Shown here in pieces: positions 1 to 5,589 of a DNA stretch of 6,504 bases. The notes beneath the pieces were generated by a model. The model made no database searches. It was given only the letters and a program-made list of their open reading frames with translations, and was not told the origin of the DNA. This DNA comes from JARRRD01 sp037381085. GTDB taxonomy: Bacteria; Nitrospirota; Thermodesulfovibrionia; Thermodesulfovibrionales; UBA6898. A program made the translations under genes and the position numbers. Location of the stretch: contig JARRRD010000101.1 in assembly GCA_037381085.1 (NCBI GenBank), forward strand, positions 1 to 6,504, read 5' to 3'. The first letter of the stretch is position 1; each line of letters opens with the position of its first letter.

Positions 1-6
1 TTTGAT

Positions 7-1311
7 ATGAAGGTAAGATTTATGGCGTTGCTTATGGCTATGGTTTTTCTTTGGGCCTTTTCGTCCATCTCGCACGCCGGGACGCTGACCCTGTCCCAGG
101 GGCTGAGGCTCGCAGTCCGGACCAGCAAGCTCCTGAAGATCGCCCGCCGCAGCGAGGATATCGCCCATATGGACACACTCGTTAAGAAATCCTATCTCCT
201 GCCGAAGGTTGACGCCGGTGTCAGCCAGACCTTTCTGGCCTATCAGCCCGTTGCGCTCTTTGGTGATCTCTCCGCTCCCATGTCGAACAAGACCTTTCTG
301 GCGTACAATGTATCGGTGGAGCAGACCCTTTATGATTTCAGAAGGAACGCCGCAAGGTATGAGGCCGGCAGGGAGATATTAGAGACGACAAAACTCGATA
401 CGGAAAGGATCAGAAACCTCGTAGAGGTCAACTTTGCCTTTCTCTATTTCAATCTCCTCGAATCGGACAAGATGGTGCTGGTGGCGGGTGAGGAGGTCGA
501 CAGGCTGGAATCGCACCTCAAGGACGCGAAGAATCTTTACGAGGAGGGGGTCATAACCAAGAATGACCTGCTCCAGGCCGAGGTGAGGCTTTCGGACGCC
601 CGGCAGAGGTTGCTTGCCGCGAAGAACCTCAGGGAGATCAACGTGTCCGACCTCAACAACGCCCTTGCCCGGCCGCTTAACGCAGAGACTGAGATCGAGG
701 ACATCAGGGAACCGGTGGAAGTGGCCGGCATCGGTGTTGAGAAGGCGTGGAAGATCGCGGAGAAAGACAGACCGGAGCTGCGGATCATAGACGGGACGTT
801 GAAGTCGCTCGATCTGCAGGAGGTCTCGAAGAAGGCTGAATATTATCCGAGGATCTTCGTCAAGGGCGCCTACGACTATGAAAAAAACGATTACCTGCTG
901 CACGACGACAACTGGTCGATGGTAGTCGGGCTCAGCGTAAACCTTTTTAACGGGGGAAGGACAACGGCCGAGGCATTGAAGATCGAGCAGCAGAAGGAAA
1001 AACTGCAGGAACAGAGGAATAAACTTGTCGACGATATCAGGCTTGAGGTGGAAAAATATATCCTGGAATCCAGGACCGCGAGACAACGCCTGGATGTCAC
1101 AAAGGATGCGATTCAGCAGGCCAGGGAGAACCTCAGGATCAACAGGACAAAATACGAGGAAGGGGTGGGCACGGCAACCGATGTTCTTGACGCCGTCACA
1201 CTTCTGACTGTTGCCGAAACGAATTATTACAGGGCCGTTTACGACCTGAGCAAGGCCGACGCGGCAATTTTGTTCTCTATGGGAAAAGAACTATCGGAGG
1301 TATATCGTTAA
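7..1311 (+). CDS. TolC-type outer membrane efflux channel (OMF family)
   Basis: Outer-membrane/periplasmic tunnel through which a tripartite pump expels its substrate. The 434 residues are usual for the OEP/TolC family (PF02321, two copies). Residues 1-24 form a signal peptide (basic MKVR, hydrophobic core, SHA|G cleavage site). There is no lipobox cysteine, so the protein is probably not lipidated. The internal duplication typical of TolC is visible: YEEGV followed by a long helix at 178-207 and again at 383-412. The second-repeat signature PRIFVKGAYDY (281-291) and the strand GLSVNLFNGGRTTAEA (308-323) also match the family. The start at 7 is chosen because a good signal peptide follows at once; only six bases precede it, so its ribosome site and promoter cannot be judged. 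It is the first visible gene of an operon, with the adaptor gene beginning directly after its stop. Family and role are confident; the exact substrate is unknown. Confidence 0.93.
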   Translation: MKVRFMALLMAMVFLWAFSSISHAGTLTLSQGLRLAVRTSKLLKIARRSEDIAHMDTLVKKSYLLPKVDAGVSQTFLAYQPVALFGDLSAPMSNKTFLAYNVSVEQTLYDFRRNAARYEAGREILETTKLDTERIRNLVEVNFAFLYFNLLESDKMVLVAGEEVDRLESHLKDAKNLYEEGVITKNDLLQAEVRLSDARQRLLAAKNLREINVSDLNNALARPLNAETEIEDIREPVEVAGIGVEKAWKIAEKDRPELRIIDGTLKSLDLQEVSKKAEYYPRIFVKGAYDYEKNDYLLHDDNWSMVVGLSVNLFNGGRTTAEALKIEQQKEKLQEQRNKLVDDIRLEVEKYILESRTARQRLDVTKDAIQQARENLRINRTKYEEGVGTATDVLDAVTLLTVAETNYYRAVYDLSKADAAILFSMGKELSEVYR

Positions 1312-2406
1312 ATGGAAGAGACGCCCGGAAAAGGTATTAATCATAAGAGAAAGGTATTCGCAGGTATCATTTTCTCAGTTATCGGCATTATCGCGGTAGT
1401 TGCCGTTTACGTTTATCTGCAATATAAGAGCACCCATATTTCGACGGACGACGCATACGTAGAAGGCGATGTCTATACAATAGCCTCGAAGATAAACGGG
1501 ACGGTTAAAAAGATCTACGTCGGAGATAACCAGTATGTGAAGAAAGGTGATCTTCTGGTTGATCTCGATCCGGCGGATTATGACGTAAGGGTAAAAGAGT
1601 CGGAAGCGGCGCTCCATGTCGAGAAGGCTAAGATGGCGGAGGCTGAGAGGAAGATCGATGCCGCGGAGAAAGGGCTTGTGCAGTTGCAGTTTCAGCTAAG
1701 GGCTGCGCGGGCAAACCATGACCTCCAACAAGCCAACCTGAATCAGGCCGAAATAGACATCAAGCGTGCCGGGAACCTGTTCAGGAAGGAGGCAATGTCG
1801 AAGGAAAGATACCAGCAGACGCAGACTGATTATAAGGTCCGTGTTGCGCAGGTCCGGGCTGCGGAAGACAAGGTGAATCAGGTGGCAGCTGCTCTCGACA
1901 CTCAAAAAGCCGTCATAAGCCAGACTGAATCGGCGGTGCGATCGGAGGCTGCGCTGGTAAAACAGAGAGAGGCTGCTCTTGAGGCGGCCCAACTGAACGC
2001 CGGCTATACGAAGGTATATGCCCCTGCTGAAGGTTATGTGACAAAGAAGAGCGTGGAGGTCGGTAACCAGATAGAGGCTGGCCAGCCTCTTATGGCAGTG
2101 GTACCTCTGGAAGGAACTTACGTGACCGCAAACTACAAGGAGACACAGCTGGCGAAGGTGAAGCCCGGTCAAAAGGTCGACATAAGCGTAGACAGTTTTC
2201 CGGGCAAGACCTTTCACGGCACGATTGACAGCATCATGGCCGGGACGGGGTCGGCCTTTTCTCTCTTTCCGCCGGAAAACGCCACAGGAAACTACGTCAA
2301 GGTAGTCCAGCGGGTCCCCGTCAAAATCCTCATCGACAGGGGAGAGGACCCAAAACACATGCTGAGAATCGGAATGTCTGTCGAAAGTACGGTGCTCGTT
2401 AAGTAA
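1312..2406 (+). CDS. emrA: EmrA/HlyD-type membrane fusion protein of efflux pump
   Basis: Periplasmic adaptor that joins the inner-membrane permease to the outer-membrane channel. The 364 residues are slightly shorter than E. coli EmrA (about 390). There is a short basic cytoplasmic N-terminus, one membrane anchor at about 15-37, and the EmrA hallmark STDDAYVEGD (44-53). A biotinyl-lipoyl half-motif follows at 54-90 (GTVKKIYVGDNQYVKKGD), then a long alanine/glutamine-rich coiled coil at about 92-228. The second lipoyl half is at 233-265 (YAPAEGYVTKKSVEVGNQI), followed by the beta-barrel with NYKETQLAKVKPGQ (274-287). The EmrA-type segment GTGSAFSLFPPENATGNYVKV lies at 311-331. Its ATG is the base after the TAA of the channel gene, and a GGAGG ribosome site at 1296-1300 sits inside the upstream gene, implying translational coupling. 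Assignment to the EmrA subgroup rests on the DDAYVEG and FPPENATGN motifs. The substrate is not predictable from sequence. Confidence 0.95.
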   Translation: MEETPGKGINHKRKVFAGIIFSVIGIIAVVAVYVYLQYKSTHISTDDAYVEGDVYTIASKINGTVKKIYVGDNQYVKKGDLLVDLDPADYDVRVKESEAALHVEKAKMAEAERKIDAAEKGLVQLQFQLRAARANHDLQQANLNQAEIDIKRAGNLFRKEAMSKERYQQTQTDYKVRVAQVRAAEDKVNQVAAALDTQKAVISQTESAVRSEAALVKQREAALEAAQLNAGYTKVYAPAEGYVTKKSVEVGNQIEAGQPLMAVVPLEGTYVTANYKETQLAKVKPGQKVDISVDSFPGKTFHGTIDSIMAGTGSAFSLFPPENATGNYVKVVQRVPVKILIDRGEDPKHMLRIGMSVESTVLVK

Positions 2407-2440
2407 GTAGATCGTAGTTCTGACGTTCCTCTAAAGTGAA

Positions 2441-3991
2441 ATGACCGACGAACAGGCCGCCGTCAACAAATGGATCATCGCCATTACGGTTATGCTACCC
2501 ACGCTGATCGAGATTATCGACACGTCCGTAGTCAATGTGTCTCTCGATCATATCCGGGGAAGCCTTTCGGCGACTATCGATGAGTCGACGTGGACGATAA
2601 CCTCCTATCTCGTTTCCAACGCGATCATCATTCCTATGACGGGATGGCTGAGCAGGCTTTTCGGCAGAAAGAAGTACCTCATTTCCTCCATAGGCCTGTT
2701 TACCGTCGCCTCCTTTTTGTGCGGTCTGGCCTGGAGCCTGCGAAGTCTTGTATTTTTCAGGGTACTTCAGGGTATCGGCGGCGGGGCCTTGCAGCCCATC
2801 TCGCAGGCTATCCTTCTTGAATCGTTCCCAAGGAAACAGCATGGCATGGCGATGGCGATCTTCGGTATCGGCATAATGTTCGGTCCCATAATCGGGCCTC
2901 TGCTGGGCGGATGGGTCACCGACAACTGGTCCTGGCACTGGATTTTCTTCATCAATGTGCCGATCGGGATTCTCTCCATCCTGATGGTCATGTTCTTTAT
3001 CTACAATCCGCCTTACATGACGAAACTGAAGATGAAGATCGACTACTGGGGTCTCGCCTTTCTCGCTCTTGGGCTCGGATGTCTGCAGGTAGTCCTCGAC
3101 AGGGGACAGCAGGACGACTGGTTTTCATCGAACTTCATTGTATGGCTGGCAGCGATATCGTTTATCTCCCTCGTTCTGTTTCTGATAGTAGAGTTCCTCG
3201 CCGAACATCCGATCATGAACCTCCGCACCTTTAGAAACGTCTCCTTTACCACGGGCTGCATAGTGATGTTTTTTGCCTTCTTCAACCTCTTTGGGAGCAT
3301 CGTTCTCCTTCCGATTTATCTCCAGACCCTGATGGGATATACTGCCTATCTTGCAGGCCTGGTTCTCGGCCCGGGGGGTATGGCAACGCTCATTGCCATG
3401 CCGGTGGCCGGCAGGCTGGTGACAAAGGTGAACCCGAAGGGACTGCTGGCCTCCGGCATCATTGTCGGGGCTTACTCTACGTACCTTATGTCGGAATTCA
3501 ACCTCTACGCAGGGTTCTGGACGATAATCTGGCCCAGGATTGTACTCGGTGTTGGGATGGGACTTCTCTTTATTCCGCTGACGACGATGACGATGTCAAC
3601 GATCAGCAGGGAGAATATGGGGAACGCGACGGCTATATATAATCTCCTCAGGAACCTGGGCGGAAGTTTCGGCGTGGCCTTCGTCACCACCATGGCCGCG
3701 CGGAGGGCGCAGTTTCATCAGTCACAGCTGATCTCAAATCTTACCCCCTTTGACAGGCCCTATCAGAACGCATTGCATCATGCGGGCCGGTTCCTCCAGC
3801 AGAAAGGGTTTCCGGCCGCCGATGCGGGGCACGCGGGGGCGGGCGCCATTTACGGCCAGCTGCAGAGGCAGGTCCATATGATGTCCTTCAACGACGCCTT
3901 CCACCTGCTCAGCCTGTTTATGATAATGATAGTCCCTCTCGTATTCCTGATGAGACAAGGGAAGGGCGAGGCACCTGCGGGGATGCACTAA
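2441..3991 (+). CDS. emrB: EmrB/QacA-type DHA2 major facilitator multidrug permease
   Basis: Inner-membrane proton-coupled drug exporter that hands substrate to the preceding adaptor. The 516 residues and about 14 hydrophobic segments match the DHA2 (EmrB/QacA) branch of the major facilitator superfamily. Motif D1 is LIEIIDTSVVNVSL (22-35), motif A is GWLSRLFGRKK (68-78), motif B is FRVLQGIGGGALQP (106-119) and antiporter motif C is GIGIMFGPIIGPLLGGW (142-158). The aromatic stretch NWSWHWIFFINVPIG (162-176) is typical of EmrB. A hydrophilic, His/Gln-rich loop at about 420-482 precedes the last helix, as in EmrB proteins. The gene follows the adaptor by 34 bases with no terminator between, so the two are almost certainly co-transcribed. 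The ribosome site is weak (AAAGTGA just before ATG), but the start fits because the first helix begins after a ten-residue cytoplasmic tail. Substrates of relatives include uncouplers and hydrophobic drugs; here that is inference only. Confidence 0.95.
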   Translation: MTDEQAAVNKWIIAITVMLPTLIEIIDTSVVNVSLDHIRGSLSATIDESTWTITSYLVSNAIIIPMTGWLSRLFGRKKYLISSIGLFTVASFLCGLAWSLRSLVFFRVLQGIGGGALQPISQAILLESFPRKQHGMAMAIFGIGIMFGPIIGPLLGGWVTDNWSWHWIFFINVPIGILSILMVMFFIYNPPYMTKLKMKIDYWGLAFLALGLGCLQVVLDRGQQDDWFSSNFIVWLAAISFISLVLFLIVEFLAEHPIMNLRTFRNVSFTTGCIVMFFAFFNLFGSIVLLPIYLQTLMGYTAYLAGLVLGPGGMATLIAMPVAGRLVTKVNPKGLLASGIIVGAYSTYLMSEFNLYAGFWTIIWPRIVLGVGMGLLFIPLTTMTMSTISRENMGNATAIYNLLRNLGGSFGVAFVTTMAARRAQFHQSQLISNLTPFDRPYQNALHHAGRFLQQKGFPAADAGHAGAGAIYGQLQRQVHMMSFNDAFHLLSLFMIMIVPLVFLMRQGKGEAPAGMH

Positions 3992-4065
3992 CAGGCCATA
4001 CCCTGACGCTGCAAGACAGCCCGGAAGGGGCACCGAAAAGGTCTTGTAATGACGACATGAATCTG

Positions 4066-4090
4066 CGCCTGAGTTAATTGTTGACAGGCG
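4066..4090. promoter_or_regulatory. Inverted repeat overlapping the -35 box (possible operator)
   Basis: CGCCTG at 4066-4071 and its exact reverse complement CAGGCG at 4085-4090 are separated by 13 A/T-rich bases and overlap the -35 hexamer of the following promoter. Such placement would suit a repressor site. Six-base arms can arise by chance and no regulator gene is nearby, so this is weak. Confidence 0.25.
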
Positions 4091-4141
4091 GCATTCAACC
4101 CTGTACACTACCTCATCAAATCAAGGATCAGGGAGGGATAT
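4081..4141 (+). promoter_or_regulatory. Sigma-70-type promoter and ribosome site for the IPTL-CTERM gene
   Basis: A perfect TTGACA -35 box (4081-4086), a 17-base spacer and a TACACT -10 box (4104-4109) predict a transcript start near 4115-4117. A strong GGAGG ribosome site (4132-4136) lies five bases before the ATG at 4142. The predicted leader is only about 26 bases, leaving no room for a riboswitch. This indicates that the gene is transcribed independently of the efflux operon upstream, with which no clear intrinsic terminator intervenes. Confidence 0.65.
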
Positions 4142-4867
4142 ATGCGCTCAAGAAATTACCTCGCGGTGGCGCTGTTGGTAGTTCTGGGTCTCATGTTCGG
4201 CAATCTGCGGGTCGCCGGGGCTGACGGAGGGCCTCCTTCCGTCACTCTCAATACGGCGACGGGAAAAGGTACTGTAACGCTGACTACGAATAACCCTTAC
4301 TGTGCTTTTGAGAATGTTGTGAACGGAGTCGGTATCACGTCCCTCTCAACTCTTCCCCGGAGCTTACGCCCTGTTGTGAGCGATCCGACCCAGACGCTCC
4401 CGGAATCGCAACTCCCGGAACAGGACCCGAACTATGACTATCCTTTCGGCCTTGTCCAGTTTACCCTGTACTGCGGGCTTGCAGGGCCCGCCACAGTGCA
4501 GGCGACGCCGATGACCGTGGAAGTGACGATGACGTTCAGCGGTACTTCGGACATTTCCGCGTATACTTTCAGAAAATACGGACCGACTCCGGTGAACAGC
4601 AGCCCTCACTGGTACGATTTCGCATGGGACGGTACCACGGGAGTGGTTGCAACGTCTGGAAATTCAGTTACCCTGCGCTATGTCGATGCAGAAAGGGGAG
4701 ACGACATTACGACTCTTCAGGATAACTTCATTGTCGATCAGATAGGACCGGGGGTTCTGGTCAGTCATGCCGTCCCGGCCGTGAGCGTATGGGGCCTGCT
4801 GGTCTTCATGTTTTGCGCCGGGCTTGGCGGTGTATACTTTCTGATGAGGAGACGGTCGAAGGCTTAG
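4142..4867 (+). CDS. Secreted choice-of-anchor-U-like protein with IPTL-CTERM-type sorting signal
   Basis: A 241-residue exported protein of unknown function. Residues 1-27 form a signal peptide (MRSR, hydrophobic core, AGA|D). From about 98 to 203 the sequence YPFGLVQF ... YTFRKYGPTP ... HWYDFAWDGTTG ... LRYVDAERGDD ... FIVDQIGPG closely resembles the domain named 'choice-of-anchor U', found at the C-terminal end of many surface proteins before varied anchors. Residues 211-241 form a tripartite C-terminal signal: VPAVSVWG, a hydrophobic helix, then RRRSKA. This matches the IPTLxxWG-CTERM pattern handled by exosortase H-type enzymes in known systems. After sorting, the protein would be released or attached at the cell surface. 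Cys54 and Cys111 lie in the exported part and could form a disulfide. The gene has its own promoter and a terminator downstream. Short relatives carry larger N-terminal modules, so this may be a minimal member. No exosortase gene is visible here. Confidence 0.85.
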   Translation: MRSRNYLAVALLVVLGLMFGNLRVAGADGGPPSVTLNTATGKGTVTLTTNNPYCAFENVVNGVGITSLSTLPRSLRPVVSDPTQTLPESQLPEQDPNYDYPFGLVQFTLYCGLAGPATVQATPMTVEVTMTFSGTSDISAYTFRKYGPTPVNSSPHWYDFAWDGTTGVVATSGNSVTLRYVDAERGDDITTLQDNFIVDQIGPGVLVSHAVPAVSVWGLLVFMFCAGLGGVYFLMRRRSKA

Positions 4868-4881
4868 GCCGGCTTATTTAC

Positions 4882-4906
4882 GGAAGAGTGCGGAACAGAG
4901 GTCCCT
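4882..4906 (+). repeat. AGAG-hairpin repeat, copy 1 (short)
   Basis: The 22 bases at 4882-4903 match the reverse complement of 5000-5021 at 19 of 22 positions and match 5418-5439 at 16 of 22. The copy folds as CGGAAC (4891-4896), an AGAG loop, then GTCCCT (4901-4906), with four of six pairs formed. Similarity to the other copies stops after this hairpin. It lies just past the stop of the secreted-protein gene and upstream of its terminator. Confidence 0.6.
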
Positions 4907-4914
4907 CCCTCATT

Positions 4915-4942
4915 CTCGGTCGCAGCGACTTCCGAGGTTTTT
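4915..4942 (+). terminator. Intrinsic terminator after the IPTL-CTERM gene
   Basis: The stem CTCGGTCG (4915-4922), loop CAG, then CGAC and CGAG (4926-4929 and 4933-4936) gives eight pairs with a three-base bulge (TTC). It is followed by G and five T (4938-4942). The position 48 bases past the stop codon fits termination of the plus-strand gene. Confidence 0.6.
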
Positions 4943-4980
4943 GCCTCATTATTTATATATATTGAAGCTGCAGGACTCTC

Positions 4981-5021
4981 GGCGAAAAAAACCGCTCAGG
5001 GCCTCTGTCCCGCGCTCTTCC
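4981..5021 (-). terminator. AGAG-hairpin repeat, copy 2; likely terminator of the minus-strand gene
   Basis: Read on the minus strand, this 41-base unit has the hairpin CGGGAC-AGAG-GCCCTG (5012-4997), then AGCGG and seven T (4991-4985). It matches 5418-5458 of the plus strand at 34 of 41 positions. It lies about 100 bases beyond the stop of the 71-residue minus-strand gene, so it may end that transcript. The hairpin is imperfect (one G-U pair, one A-C mismatch) and a five-base gap separates it from the T tract, so efficiency is uncertain. Confidence 0.55.
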
Positions 5022-5076
5022 TGATGCTCGTTTGAGTTATAGGCTGTGAAGCAAGGGACGAATTTTCTGGGTGGGG

Positions 5077-5127
5077 TCATCTGACGCCATTTTCAGGCGG
5101 GTCCTTTGAGACAGGAAGGTCAGATGA
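5077..5127 (-). repeat. Nine-base inverted repeat spanning the stop codon of the small gene
   Basis: TCATCTGAC at 5077-5085 is an exact inverted copy of GTCAGATGA at 5119-5127, with 33 bases between. Inside, a short GCC/GGC stem can also form. One arm contains the last codons and TGA stop of the minus-strand gene. No T tract follows on that strand, so it may be an RNA 3'-end stabilising stem rather than a terminator, or chance. Confidence 0.4.
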
Positions 5128-5335
5128 GGCGTATACCGAAATAATAGCAGCAGTGCTGGTGGTCGAGGTCGTTGATGAACGAGCGCTCCTTGCCGTCGTC
5201 GAAAAGGATCCTGACCATGCAGAACCCGCCCGATAGGGACGAGTGTTTTTCCTCGACGACCTCACCCAGACCCCAGGTGTGATGTCTCCGGTGTTCAACC
5301 CTGTCGCCCAGCTGAAGGTATAACCTCTTCCTCAT
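5120..5335 (-). CDS. Small DUF3553-like SH3/Tudor-type protein
   Basis: A 71-residue cytoplasmic protein of unknown function. Residues 9-50 (LGDRVEH ... WGLGEVVEE ... CMVRILFDDGKER) have the pattern of DUF3553 and related small beta-barrel domains: a G-D-x-V-x-H strand, a WGxG turn, then strands ending in an F-x-D/E-G turn. The C-terminus NDLDHQHCCYYFGIRLI is unusual, with adjacent Cys62-Cys63 plus Cys39. There is no signal peptide and no membrane segment. The ATG at 5335 is preferred over one 18 codons upstream because GTGAGG (5346-5341) sits five bases before it and the extra residues look like untranslated leader. Codons from the GDRVEH segment on read like real protein. It stands alone on the minus strand, convergent to the secreted-protein gene and flanked by copies of the AGAG-hairpin repeat. 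Such barrels bind nucleic acid or protein in other contexts; here that is only a possibility. Confidence 0.75.
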   Translation of the reverse strand: MRKRLYLQLGDRVEHRRHHTWGLGEVVEEKHSSLSGGFCMVRILFDDGKERSFINDLDHQHCCYYFGIRLI

Positions 5336-5417
5336 TTCATCCTCACTACTTATATTACAACAAAGACATATGCTGCTTCTAACCCACATTGTGCATAGAA
5401 TTCACGCATGGCACGAT

Positions 5418-5458
5418 GGAACAAGGCGGGGCAGAGGCCCCGAGCGGTTTCTTTTGCC
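5418..5458 (+). repeat. AGAG-hairpin repeat, copy 3
   Basis: This plus-strand unit matches minus-strand 5021-4981 at 34 of 41 positions. Its hairpin is perfect: CGGGGC (5427-5432), AGAG loop, GCCCCG (5437-5442), then AGCGGTTTCTTTT. The differences from copy 2 inside the stem improve pairing here, so the structure seems kept while sequence drifts. No plus-strand gene ends nearby, so a simple terminator role for a neighbouring gene is not obvious in this orientation. Confidence 0.6.
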
Positions 5459-5504
5459 ATCCTGCCTGCCGGCAGGCAGGCGCGCTTCGCTTGCGGGAAT
5501 GACA
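5459..5504. repeat. REP-like palindromic element
   Basis: Positions 5461-5480 are a perfect palindrome, CCTGCCTGCC joined directly to GGCAGGCAGG. It is followed by GCGC-rich sequence and GCGGGAATGACA (5493-5504). The latter, on the opposite strand TGTCATTCCCGC, resembles a tail common in dispersed intergenic palindromes of several proteobacterial and related genomes. It starts immediately after copy 3 of the AGAG-hairpin repeat, and the two may be one composite unit. Confidence 0.55.
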
Positions 5505-5515
5505 GCTTTGAACCG

Positions 5516-5539
5516 AGAACCGATTTTGAGATAGGTTCT
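5516..5539. repeat. Short inverted repeat AGAACC/GGTTCT
   Basis: AGAACC (5516-5521) and GGTTCT (5534-5539) are exact inverted copies around 12 A/T-rich bases, just beyond the stop of the antiporter gene on the minus strand. No T tract follows, so it is not a convincing terminator; it may belong to the adjoining repeat tract. Confidence 0.3.
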
Positions 5540-5589
5540 ACTTACTACTTACCATTCACTGTCTTTGCGCTATGCCCTGTGCTCTATGC
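5534..5589. repeat. Degenerate tandem 7-base repeat tract
   Basis: Eight 7-base units run in phase on the plus strand: GGTTCTA, CTTACTA, CTTACCA, TTCACTG, TCTTTGC, GCTATGC, CCTGTGC, TCTATGC. The last four fit NCTNTGC and the second and third fit CTTACYA, so two related unit types are joined. The tract overlaps the final ten codons and stop of the minus-strand antiporter gene (stop 5558-5556). Such heptad tracts recall the short tandem heptanucleotide repeats described in cyanobacterial spacers, though the unit is different. Confidence 0.6.

Noticed and set aside
229..306. Repeated TFLAY peptide (residues 75-79 and 96-100) in the channel protein
   Set aside because: Only five residues, in equivalent strand-like segments of an outer-membrane barrel; probably chance.
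379..1086. 235-codon minus-strand open frame inside the channel gene
   Set aside because: No recognisable domain, and it lies wholly within a well-supported TolC-type gene.
1696..2358. 220-codon minus-strand open frame inside the adaptor gene
   Set aside because: Lies opposite the coiled-coil and barrel coding sequence of the adaptor, with no domain pattern of its own.
4013..4045. Possible terminator after the permease gene (AAGAC ... GTCTT enclosing GCCC/GGGC)
   Set aside because: Short stems, a large unpaired side and no T tract; not convincing as an intrinsic terminator.
5345..5400. A/T-rich stretch upstream of the small minus-strand gene, with a TAATAT that could be a -10 box
   Set aside because: No acceptable -35 hexamer at 16-18 bases; too weak to annotate as a promoter.
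5336..5555. CRISPR array suspected from the cluster of repeats and palindromes
   Set aside because: Repeat units differ in size and orientation and there are no regular unique spacers.
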